Origin: Brotaphodocola sp003480315
Lineage (GTDB): Bacteria; Bacillota; Clostridia; Lachnospirales; Lachnospiraceae
Reading direction: 5' to 3' (one strand)
Assembly: GCF_964246085.1 (NCBI RefSeq)
Contig: NZ_CAXTPD010000001.1
DNA length: 64,000 bases
Position numbers and translations under genes: made by a program. The notes below the pieces were generated by a model. It worked only from the letters and a program-made list of their open reading frames with translations, searched no databases and was not told the DNA's origin. Position 1 is the stretch's first letter, and every line of letters begins with the position of its first letter. Positions 42,019 to 49,367 of this stretch are shown here, piece after piece.

Positions 42019-42957
42019 TTAAATTGTTTTTCCCATGCTTTCCAGCAGCCGGCCGCGCGTATGGTCCGTGCCAAGCGCAATGAAATATTTTTCCGGACGG
42101 GTGAGATAGCTGCCTTTCAGAAAGGCAACACTACGGGTCCAGCGCTCAGCCGGAGCTACGGTAAAGTAGACCATGGGAGCAGACGGATCTACATAAGACT
42201 GTGGGAAAAATGCCGGGGCAATCTGTTCCCGCACCATGTTAAGCACCGTGTGGGTGCTGATGGACTCAAATAAAACCTTTGGGTGGAAGCCTGCATACGC
42301 AAAGGCATGGTCGATCATGTCGCGCATGCGGGTTTCTTTACTTAACATGATAAAAGGTTCATTCTGTAAAAGGTTCAGATCAAGGAGCGGCAGTTTTTCA
42401 TGGCTGTCCTTTCCGGCCAGGTGCGCCAGCGGGTGTGTGACCGGAAGACCAAGAACCATATACTCGGAATCCATATCCATATATTCCAGATCGGGATTTT
42501 TAAACCCTTCCACATAGGTCATAAATGCAAAATGAACTTCATTTTGCAATACGAGCTGTTCCATCTTTTTTACACGTTCTTCGCGGATGCGGAACAGGAT
42601 ATTCGGATATGTTTCGTGGAAGATCGGGTAGATCTTGGAGAACATGGCGGCGCCGGTCTCCGGTGTGTAGGCAACGGAGATTTCACCGGTGCTTTCTTCT
42701 GAAATATCGGAAATGATGCGGTAGGTCTCCTTTTTCATGTCCACGATCTGATGCGCGGTCCGCAGGTAAATGCGCCCGGCAAAGGTCGGGATCATGCTGT
42801 GCTTGCGGCGTTCAAAGAGCGGCGTCCCAAGCTCCTTTTCCAGCTTTAAAAGCTGCTGGTTCAGTGCCGACTGGGTCAGAAAAAGCTTTTCCGCAGCCCG
42901 GGAAATGCTCTGTTCCTGTTCGATTGCAATGATATTTTCTATCTGTCGTAAATCCAT
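42019..42957 (-). CDS. LysR-type regulator, probable activator of the third TTT operon
   Basis: The 312-residue protein has a LysR winged helix at the N-terminus (ISRAAEKLFLTQSALNQQLLKLEKELGTPLF, residues 18-48 region) and a C-terminal effector domain. It is divergent from a complete TTT operon, the classical layout for LysR activation by the transported acid. A 17-bp palindrome lies in the shared region. It is closely related to the LysR protein at 10557-11480 in the DNA-binding helix. No defect is seen. Confidence 0.92.
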   Translation of the reverse strand: MDLRQIENIIAIEQEQSISRAAEKLFLTQSALNQQLLKLEKELGTPLFERRKHSMIPTFAGRIYLRTAHQIVDMKKETYRIISDISEESTGEISVAYTPETGAAMFSKIYPIFHETYPNILFRIREERVKKMEQLVLQNEVHFAFMTYVEGFKNPDLEYMDMDSEYMVLGLPVTHPLAHLAGKDSHEKLPLLDLNLLQNEPFIMLSKETRMRDMIDHAFAYAGFHPKVLFESISTHTVLNMVREQIAPAFFPQSYVDPSAPMVYFTVAPAERWTRSVAFLKGSYLTRPEKYFIALGTDHTRGRLLESMGKTI

Positions 42958-42980
42958 GACAAATCCCCCTCAACAATTTC

Positions 42981-42997
42981 TCTTAATATGATTAAGA
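42981..42997. promoter_or_regulatory. Palindromic candidate LysR site
   Basis: TCTTAATATGATTAAGA is a perfect 17-bp palindrome with a 3-base centre and contains the T-N11-A pattern of LysR operators. It lies 23 bases from the lysR start and 22 bases upstream of the -35 box of the TTT operon, a suitable place for activation and autoregulation. Confidence 0.65.
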
Positions 42998-43018
42998 CAA
43001 AATATAAAATTCGATAAG

Positions 43019-43047
43019 TTGAACTAAGCCAACAAAGGCAGTATAAT
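43019..43047 (+). promoter_or_regulatory. Promoter of the third TTT operon
   Basis: TTGAAC (43019-43024) and TATAAT (43042-43047) are 17 bases apart. The expected start is near 43054, and a terminator-type hairpin begins within a few bases of it. Confidence 0.8.
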
Positions 43048-43057
43048 CAAATCATAC

Positions 43058-43097
43058 AAAAAAAGCAAGCATATCGAGAAAAATATGTTGCTTTTTT
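43058..43097 (+). terminator. Promoter-proximal terminator (attenuator) in the TTT leader
   Basis: AAAAAAAGCAAGCATAT (43058-43074) pairs with ATATGTTGCTTTTTT (43083-43097) except for one bulged base. The 3' arm ends in a run of six T. It lies between the promoter and the binding-protein start at 43127, so most transcripts might stop after about 45 bases unless the hairpin is prevented. Confidence 0.7.
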
Positions 43098-43126
43098 AAA
43101 AACAAGATAAAAAGGAGAATAGGGGT

Positions 43127-44119
43127 ATGAGAAAACAGATTTTAAGCGTGATGCTGGCGGGCGCCATGGTAATGGCTTCTCTGACTGGTTGTGGCAGCAG
43201 TGCATCCGGAAGCGGTCTTCCGAAAAATATTGAACTGCAGGTTCCGGCAAAGGCAGGCGGCGGTACGGATGTAGTGGCAAGAGCCATTGCTACTCAGGTA
43301 GGCAAGGATTCCGGCAGCAACTTAACTGTTCAGAATAACACAGACGGAAGCGGCGTAGTTGCAATGGAGAAGGTACGCAGCGCGAAACCGGATGCAAGCT
43401 CCTTGCTGTTCTTCCACACTACGATGCTGATCAAAACGGCAACCGGTGTTTACGACCACAGTGCAGTGGATGATTTTACAGTGATCGCAGTTGGCCAGGG
43501 CACTGAGAAGACCGGTTATGTACTGGTTGTTCCGGGCGATTCCCCATATAATACCACAGAGGATCTGGTTGAGGCGGCAAAAGCGGCACCGGGAAGCATT
43601 CTCATGGGCGTTGAGACCGGCGGAAGCTCCCACATTATGTCTGGTCTGTTTGCGAAGGCAACCGGAATTGATGTAAAGTACGTGGAAGCAGGCTCTGATA
43701 CCGAGAAACTTACCGCACTGGTTGGCGGCAGCATTAACGCAGCATTGGTAAATCAGAACCAGGCAAAGCAGTATGTGGAGTCTGGAAAGGCAAAAGCACT
43801 CGGCTGCTTCTCCGTGGATGAGACCGGCGGCGAGAGCGCCATTCTTCCGGGTGTGACAAGCTTCGTGGATCAGGGGTATGACTGCACCTTCACCACGCTG
43901 TTCCTGGTACTGGGACCGAAGGACATGAAGGCAGAGACCGTTACCGCTTTACACGACTATTTTGAGAGTGCTGTTGTAAACCCGGAGGTACAGAACGTTT
44001 TAAAACCGGCAGGCTTTGATATGACCTTCTTCAGCCAGGAGGAGGGCCTGCAGAAAGTAAAAGACCAGCAGGAATCCTTAAACGACGTTGTTGATATGCT
44101 TGGATTAAAACAGAAATAA
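43127..44119 (+). CDS. TctC-family substrate-binding lipoprotein
   Basis: The 330-residue protein is the complete extracellular binding subunit of a TTT importer. A lipoprotein signal ends with the lipobox LTGC (Cys22), followed by a Gly/Ser linker. The mature protein shows the family's I-x-x-Q-V-P-A-K-A-G-G-G-T-D opening, a VPGDSPY segment and two-lobed architecture. AAAGGAG precedes the ATG. It differs clearly from the binding protein at the left edge of the window, so another acid is probably bound. It is followed by a hairpin and the membrane genes. Confidence 0.93.
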   Translation: MRKQILSVMLAGAMVMASLTGCGSSASGSGLPKNIELQVPAKAGGGTDVVARAIATQVGKDSGSNLTVQNNTDGSGVVAMEKVRSAKPDASSLLFFHTTMLIKTATGVYDHSAVDDFTVIAVGQGTEKTGYVLVVPGDSPYNTTEDLVEAAKAAPGSILMGVETGGSSHIMSGLFAKATGIDVKYVEAGSDTEKLTALVGGSINAALVNQNQAKQYVESGKAKALGCFSVDETGGESAILPGVTSFVDQGYDCTFTTLFLVLGPKDMKAETVTALHDYFESAVVNPEVQNVLKPAGFDMTFFSQEEGLQKVKDQQESLNDVVDMLGLKQK

Positions 44120-44142
44120 TAACATTGCAGCAGTAGATGCAG

Positions 44143-44175
44143 GCAAGGGGGGCTGCCGCAGGGCAGCCCCCTTGC
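44143..44175 (+). other. GC-rich hairpin between binding-protein gene and tctB
   Basis: GCAAGGGGGGCTGCC (44143-44157) pairs with GGCAGCCCCCTTGC (44162-44175) with one bulged G. It is very stable but not followed by a T-run. It probably stabilises the upstream mRNA segment and lets the binding protein be made in excess. The first TTT locus has a hairpin at the same place. Confidence 0.75.
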
Positions 44176-44207
44176 TGTAAAAAGTAAGAAAGGAAATGTG
44201 AGTTTCT

Positions 44208-44672
44208 ATGAAGATTAAGAGAGATCAGGTTGCCGGTGCAGTGCTGGTTATCCTCGGAATCATTGTATTTGTGATGACAAATCAGCTTTCCGTTCCCTTT
44301 ACTCTGTCCTATCCGGGTCCCAAAGCGCTGCCGATGATCGCGGCAGTCGGTTTTATGATTTGTGGCGCCGGGGTATTCCTGGAGGGTTGTAAGGAAAAGC
44401 TGGAAGATGAGAAGCCATTCTTAAAGAAAGAGGGCTGGATCAAGATTCTGGTAGCTATGGCGGTCCTGGCTGTTTATGTTTTTGCAGCAAGTCTCATTGG
44501 CTATCTGATCGTGACTCCGTTTGTGACCTATGCTCTGACCACACTGTTTGCCAAAGGAAGCAAGAGCACATTAAAAGGAAGAGTGATCTATTCCGTACTG
44601 CTTACAGCAATCATCTATGTGGTTTATATTTATGTATTCGGACTCAGCCTGCCGAGCGGCGCGCTGTTTTAG
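44208..44672 (+). CDS. TctB-family small subunit of the third TTT transporter
   Basis: The 154-residue product is the four-helix small membrane subunit, with hydrophobic spans at about 8-25, 42-60, 82-105 and 122-145. It keeps the SYPGPKALPM motif between the first two helices. AGAAAGGA lies before the ATG. The gene lies 13 bases before tctA. Members of this family diverge fast; it is only distantly similar to the other two TctB proteins here. Confidence 0.88.
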   Translation: MKIKRDQVAGAVLVILGIIVFVMTNQLSVPFTLSYPGPKALPMIAAVGFMICGAGVFLEGCKEKLEDEKPFLKKEGWIKILVAMAVLAVYVFAASLIGYLIVTPFVTYALTTLFAKGSKSTLKGRVIYSVLLTAIIYVVYIYVFGLSLPSGALF

Positions 44673-44685
44673 GAGGTAAGGACTT

Positions 44686-46179
44686 ATGATAGCTAATTTC
44701 CCATACATCATTTCACAGCTTGCACAGCCATTTAACCTGCTTCTGATGATCGTAGGAACTGCAATCGGAATTATTTTCGGCGCGATCCCGGGACTGTCTG
44801 GCACACTGGCTGTTATGCTGTTTATGCCGCTTACATACAGCATGAATTCCGGAACCGCAGTTATCTTCCTGCTGGCTCTCTGGATCGGCGGCTGCTCCGG
44901 CGCGTTTATCGGTTCTGTTTTACTGGGTATTCCGGGTTCTGCATCTGCAGTATCCACCTGCTGGGATGGTTACCCGATGAGCCAGCAGGGTAAATCCGGC
45001 AAGGCTCTTGCCATCGGTATGTTTGCATCCTTTACCGGTACCTTCTTCAGTGCCATCATTGCAGCCTTCTGCAGTGAGTTTGTTGCAGATGTGGCATTCC
45101 TGATGGGACCGTGGGAGTATTTTGCGCTGTGCTTTGTGGCGATTACCATGGTACTTGCAATTTCCAAGGGCAATATGTTCAAGGGTCTGTCTTCCGCATG
45201 TATCGGTCTGTTATTCGCATCGGTAGGCTACTCCCCGATCGATGCAGTACCGCGTTTCGTATTTGACAACATGTACTTAATGAGCGGTCTTGGCATGACC
45301 ATCGTGCTGATCGGTGTATTCAGTGTCAGCACCATTGTAGTTGCCTACGCAAAAGGCTTTGGCGCACTGCCGGAGGTAGACACCAAGAGTGTCCGAGGTC
45401 TTGGCATTACCCTGGCTGAGTTTAAGGAGCAGATCACAAATATTATCCGTTCCTTCCTGATCGGACTTGGCATCGGCTTCCTTCCGGGCATGGGCTCCGG
45501 ACTTTCCAACCTGGTGGCTTACTCTTCCGCAAAGAACGCCTCCAAGGATCCGGATTCCTTTGGTAAAGGTAATCCGGCCGGTATCTGGGCTCCGGAGGTT
45601 GCAAACAATGCTTCCATCGGCGGTGCCATGATCCCGATGGCTGCACTGGGTATCCCGGGCGACTCCACAACCGCACTGCTGATCGGCGCACTGACCATTC
45701 ACGGCCTGGAGATGGGCCCGATGGTATTTAAGAACAGCGGCCATATTGTTTACCTGATGTTCGCAACCGTTGCTGTTGTTGCCTGTCTGGTACTGGTTAT
45801 GCAGGTTTTCGGTATCCGTCTGTTCCCGCAGATCTTAAAGATCCCGTATCACTACATGTATCCGGCACTGCTGATCATCTCCATGGTAAGTGCGTATGTT
45901 GATTCCGGCAGCCTGTACAAATGCGGCATGATGCTTGCATTTGCAGTAGTTGGTATCTTCATGGCATACGCCGGCATGCCGACTGCACCGCTGATCCTGG
46001 CCTTCATTCTGGGACCGACCCTGGAAAGCAACATGTTAAAGGCATTCCAGTATACCGGAAGCGCTGCAACCTTCTTTACAAGACCGATTTCCTGCATCAT
46101 GATGGTGATCGGCATCGGATGTGTATTTTCTCCGATCATCCGTACCATCCTTGCAAAAACAAAGAAAGCAAATTCATAA
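44686..46179 (+). CDS. TctA-family large subunit of the third TTT transporter
   Basis: The 497-residue multi-helix membrane protein has the TctA signatures GAIPGLSG at residues 32-39, FLPGMGSGLSN in the second repeat, and ANNASIGGAMIPMAALGIPGDSTT. AGGAGG precedes the ATG. It completes the importer with the binding protein and TctB upstream. Its closest relative in this window by motif is the TctA of the first locus (both have FLPGMGSG), while the orphan TctA has ILPGIGG. Two metal-dependent hydrolases follow. Confidence 0.94.
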   Translation: MIANFPYIISQLAQPFNLLLMIVGTAIGIIFGAIPGLSGTLAVMLFMPLTYSMNSGTAVIFLLALWIGGCSGAFIGSVLLGIPGSASAVSTCWDGYPMSQQGKSGKALAIGMFASFTGTFFSAIIAAFCSEFVADVAFLMGPWEYFALCFVAITMVLAISKGNMFKGLSSACIGLLFASVGYSPIDAVPRFVFDNMYLMSGLGMTIVLIGVFSVSTIVVAYAKGFGALPEVDTKSVRGLGITLAEFKEQITNIIRSFLIGLGIGFLPGMGSGLSNLVAYSSAKNASKDPDSFGKGNPAGIWAPEVANNASIGGAMIPMAALGIPGDSTTALLIGALTIHGLEMGPMVFKNSGHIVYLMFATVAVVACLVLVMQVFGIRLFPQILKIPYHYMYPALLIISMVSAYVDSGSLYKCGMMLAFAVVGIFMAYAGMPTAPLILAFILGPTLESNMLKAFQYTGSAATFFTRPISCIMMVIGIGCVFSPIIRTILAKTKKANS

Positions 46180-46199
46180 TTGGTTAGGAGAATAAAATT

Positions 46200-47036
46200 A
46201 TGTCATTTCATTGTAGTCCTGCAATTCCTCATCCGGTAGAGACCCTTGTGCATGAGCCGTGGTCTCTGGCCATCAAGCCGTTCCAGGTATCCCCCCATAC
46301 CTGGTATGTAGCAGGTCAGACCTGGGTTGGCTGTTACCTGATCGACACAGGTGACGGACTGATCCTGATCGATACGGCAATCCCGGAGAGCAGTTACCTG
46401 TTAGTAGATTCGATCTACAGACTGGGATATAAACCGACAGATATTAAGAAGATCCTGATCAGCCATGCGCACTTTGACCACTGCGGTGCGGCGGCTGAGA
46501 TGAAGAAGCTGACCGGCGCAAGCCTGTATATGTCCAAAGAGGACTATGTATTTATGAAGAGCTGTCCGGATGAGACCATGATCCCGGATTCCGGCTCCCA
46601 TGTGCAGAATTTTGAACCGGACGAGTTCTATTCTGACGATAAGCCGGTAACCCTGGGAAACATCAGTGTTCAGACCATGCTGACCCCGGGCCATACCATT
46701 GGCTGCACCAGCTTCTTCTGGAAAGAGAAAAATCCGGTGAACGGAGATGAGTATACAGTTGCCATGCATGGCGGCGTTGGAGCCAATACCATGAACGACA
46801 AGTATTATGCCACCAGCAAATATCTGACTCCGGATCTCCGTCAGCGTTTCTTTGATGATGCTGAAAAATTAAAGAAGATTCATGTAGACATTGCTCTGCC
46901 GAGCCATCCGAATCAGATTGAGATCGTGGACCGGGCAGGACAGTATACTCATGAAAACCAGCCTTATCTGGATGATACCGTATGGGCGGACTTTTTAACG
47001 GAACGTGTACGCCAGGTACGTGAATTAATGAAGTAA
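46200..47036 (+). CDS. Metallo-beta-lactamase-fold hydrolase 1
   Basis: The 278-residue cytoplasmic protein has the metallo-beta-lactamase fold. The zinc motif H-x-H-x-D-H is at residues 89-94 (HAHFDH), a further ligand His is in TPGHT, and D-T-G-D-G-L-I-L-I-D-T precedes the metal site. Such enzymes open lactones, thioesters or beta-lactams. It has no signal peptide. The gene lies 20 bases after tctA in the same direction and is followed by a paralogue. This suggests that the TTT substrate or its product contains a hydrolysable ring or thioester (inference). Antibiotic resistance is possible but not supported by context. Confidence 0.87.
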   Translation: MSFHCSPAIPHPVETLVHEPWSLAIKPFQVSPHTWYVAGQTWVGCYLIDTGDGLILIDTAIPESSYLLVDSIYRLGYKPTDIKKILISHAHFDHCGAAAEMKKLTGASLYMSKEDYVFMKSCPDETMIPDSGSHVQNFEPDEFYSDDKPVTLGNISVQTMLTPGHTIGCTSFFWKEKNPVNGDEYTVAMHGGVGANTMNDKYYATSKYLTPDLRQRFFDDAEKLKKIHVDIALPSHPNQIEIVDRAGQYTHENQPYLDDTVWADFLTERVRQVRELMK

Positions 47037-47121
47037 CATGTTGCATATAAGGGGAGTACGGAATCAGGATTGCCTGAAATCTGTATTCCTCTTTTTATCA
47101 GAAAACGGAAGGAGTATTGCC

Positions 47122-48003
47122 ATGAGCATGAAGGAAGATTATCAGAATTATTGTGAGCGGCGGGCGGAGTTTGAAAAGAATCCCATGTCAAAATACTGGA
47201 CAGAGCAGAATACGCGTTATATGGAGCCATTTCGCATGTTTGGAAATGTGTATTATGTGGGTGACAGCTGGGTGTGTGTACACCTGATCGATACCGGAGA
47301 CGGACTTTTGCTGATCGATGCTGGGAACTGCGAAAATACTGCCATGCTGATCTACTCCATCTGGAAAGCCGGTTTTGATCCGGCGGATGTAAAGTGGCTG
47401 ATTATTTCCCACGGCCATGTGGACCACATCGGCGGTGCAAAATTTATGCGTGAGATGTTTGGCACGAAAATTTATATGGGAGCTCCGGATGCGGCTATGT
47501 ACCGGGAGCATCCGGAGAAGTCCTTTGTGCAGGACAGCCCGGATCTTATGGATGAACTCATTGCGCCGGATGTCGAGATCCAGGACGGTGATGAGCTTAC
47601 CTTTGGCAGTGTGAAGATGAAATTTTATCTGGTACCGGGACATACGGAGGGATGCATTTCCTTCTTCTTTGATGTAACGGAGGGAAATCGTACTGTCCGT
47701 GCCGGTTATTACGGCGGCTTTGGCTTTAACACACTGGCAGCCGATTATCTGACTGAGATCGGGGACCCGCAGTGCCATATGCGGGAAATCTATCTGGATT
47801 CCCTGAAAAAGGTCCGGAATGAACATGTGGATTTCTTCCTGGGAAATCACTGCATCAACAACCATATGGCAGAAAAGCTGGAGAAGATCAAAAACGGAGC
47901 AGACAGCAGTGTCTGGATCGACCCGCAGGAGTGGGGCAGCTACCTGGATGAAAAGCGGGATGCCCTGCTGGTCTTCATGAAAGAAAATCCGGCCGCCGAA
48001 TAA
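47122..48003 (+). CDS. Metallo-beta-lactamase-fold hydrolase 2
   Basis: The 293-residue paralogue of the preceding protein carries the zinc motif HGHVDH at residues 97-102, preceded by DTGDGLLLIDAG. A VPGHTEG segment provides the third-histidine region. The ATG at 47122 follows GGAAGGAG by 7 bases; a TTG at 47038 is rejected because it lacks a site. The two hydrolases share the W-V-C/G-x-x-L-I-D-T-G-D-G-L core but otherwise diverge, so they may form a mixed pair or serve successive steps. It ends the TTT operon. Confidence 0.86.
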   Translation: MSMKEDYQNYCERRAEFEKNPMSKYWTEQNTRYMEPFRMFGNVYYVGDSWVCVHLIDTGDGLLLIDAGNCENTAMLIYSIWKAGFDPADVKWLIISHGHVDHIGGAKFMREMFGTKIYMGAPDAAMYREHPEKSFVQDSPDLMDELIAPDVEIQDGDELTFGSVKMKFYLVPGHTEGCISFFFDVTEGNRTVRAGYYGGFGFNTLAADYLTEIGDPQCHMREIYLDSLKKVRNEHVDFFLGNHCINNHMAEKLEKIKNGADSSVWIDPQEWGSYLDEKRDALLVFMKENPAAE

Positions 48004-48057
48004 AAAACAAAGCATAACGGATGAATAAAATGCCGGCCGGAGCGTTATATTAATCGT

Positions 48058-48504
48058 ATGAACAGATTACGGCGATTTCTATTTCATTTTTTCCTGTGCG
48101 GCATGACAGGCTGGTGCCTGGAGGTTGTGTTTACGTCAATGGAATCCATTCTGATCCATGACTGGCGGCTGATGGGACGTACCTCTCTTCTGATGTTCCC
48201 GATTTATGGCTGCGGTGCGATTCTGGCGCCTATCGGCAGCTTTGCAGATCGCTGGATCGGGGACGGTCCCTTAAGCCGGGCGGACCGGATCATCCGGCAT
48301 GGCCTGCTTTATATGGTACTCATCTTCACGGCAGAGTATCTGTCCGGGGCATTTTTGCAGGGTCTGGGTATGTGCCCATGGGATTATACCGGTTATCAGA
48401 CCAGTGTGAATGGTCTGATCCGTCTGGACTTTGCGCCGCTGTGGTTTGCCACCGGTTTATTGTTTGAACAGATATCCAAATTTCCAAAAAAGAGGTGCGA
48501 ATGA
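48058..48504 (+). CDS. Putative CmpB-type ABC transporter permease (PF06541-like)
   Basis: The 148-residue integral membrane protein has about four helices and the C-G-x-x-G-W-C-x-E-V-x-F motif at its N-terminus together with P-I-Y-G-x-G-A at about residues 50-56, which mark the type-IV CmpB family found in Firmicutes. The function is not settled. There is no ATPase next to it. It lies 54 bases after the second hydrolase. Its stop codon lies in the loop of the terminator hairpin that follows. Confidence 0.75.
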   Translation: MNRLRRFLFHFFLCGMTGWCLEVVFTSMESILIHDWRLMGRTSLLMFPIYGCGAILAPIGSFADRWIGDGPLSRADRIIRHGLLYMVLIFTAEYLSGAFLQGLGMCPWDYTGYQTSVNGLIRLDFAPLWFATGLLFEQISKFPKKRCE

Positions 48505-48537
48505 CTTGTTTTTGCACCTCTTTTTTTATATACTGGA
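48486..48537 (+). terminator. Terminator overlapping the CmpB-like gene end
   Basis: AAAAAAGAGGTGC (48486-48498) pairs with GCACCTCTTTTTT (48524-48536), with a T-run in the 3' arm. The stop codon of the gene at 48502-48504 lies inside the loop. The same DNA contains the -35 box of the next promoter. Confidence 0.88.
48506..48534 (+). promoter_or_regulatory. Promoter for plsC, nested in the terminator
   Basis: TTGTTT (48506-48511) and TATACT (48529-48534) are 17 bases apart. The 3' arm of the upstream terminator forms most of the spacer. Transcription would begin near 48541, 29 bases before plsC. Confidence 0.6.
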
Positions 48538-48569
48538 CAGGAATACTTACGAAAAGAATGAGGTGTGGG

Positions 48570-49328
48570 ATGATACGAGTAATTTTGATTCTCCTGGTGC
48601 TGATCGTATTTCTCCTGGTGAGTGCGCTGCCGCTCCTGATCGGAGAAAAGTGCGTCTGGAAAAACGATGAAAACCGCCAGAAGGAATATGCCCTGCAGGT
48701 TGTAAAGCAGGTGCTGCGCATGGTGTTCCGCCTGACCGGTTCTACGCTGACTGTGAAAGGACTGGAGAACATTCCGGACATGCCGGTTTTGTATGTGGGA
48801 AATCACAGAAGCTATTTTGATATCGTGACCGGTTATATTGTAGTGCCGGGGCAGACCGGCTTTATAGCCAAAAAAGAGATGGAAAAGATTCCGCTTTTGC
48901 GGGAATGGATGCGCAATGTGAACTGTCTGTTCCTGGACCGCAAGGATATCAAGGCGGGCTTAAAGACCATTCTGGAGGGGATCGAGAAGGTAAAAGGCGG
49001 TTCTTCCATATGGATCTTTCCGGAGGGGACCCGCTGCAAGGCGAAGGATCCGGCAGAGCTTCTGCCGTTTAAGGAGGGAAGCTTAAAGATCGCGGAGAAA
49101 TCCGGATGCCCGGTGGTGCCGGTGGCCATTACCGGAACCGCGGAGATCCTGGAGAAGCATTTTCCGTTTATTCGTCCTTCTCATGTGACGATTGAGTTCG
49201 GAAAACCGTTTTATATCAAAGAGCTTCCGGCAGAAGACCGGAAACGTGCAGGCGCCTACAGTGAGGCACGGATCAGAGAAATGCTGGTAAAAGAGCAGGA
49301 AGAGCGCCGCAGTTTACGAAAGGCGTGA
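48570..49328 (+). CDS. plsC: 1-acyl-sn-glycerol-3-phosphate acyltransferase
   Basis: PlsC makes phosphatidic acid in the membrane. The 252-residue product has an N-terminal hydrophobic helix (3-24), the catalytic NHRSYFD motif (His79 and Asp84) and the substrate-binding FPEGTR at 150-155, then V-P-V-A-I-T-G-T. The ATG at 48570 is preceded by GAGGTG; an in-frame ATG at 48558 is possible. The 39 bases to pheA suggest co-transcription, though no metabolic link is evident. Acyl specificity cannot be read. Confidence 0.9.
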   Translation: MIRVILILLVLIVFLLVSALPLLIGEKCVWKNDENRQKEYALQVVKQVLRMVFRLTGSTLTVKGLENIPDMPVLYVGNHRSYFDIVTGYIVVPGQTGFIAKKEMEKIPLLREWMRNVNCLFLDRKDIKAGLKTILEGIEKVKGGSSIWIFPEGTRCKAKDPAELLPFKEGSLKIAEKSGCPVVPVAITGTAEILEKHFPFIRPSHVTIEFGKPFYIKELPAEDRKRAGAYSEARIREMLVKEQEERRSLRKA

Positions 49329-49367
49329 GCAGCCAGAAAATACCGGCAGAGACAAAGGAGAGAAACA

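Noticed and set aside
46200..48003. Beta-lactam resistance enzymes
   Set aside because: The proteins have the fold and zinc motif but no signal peptide and sit in a TTT operon; most members of this fold are not beta-lactamases.
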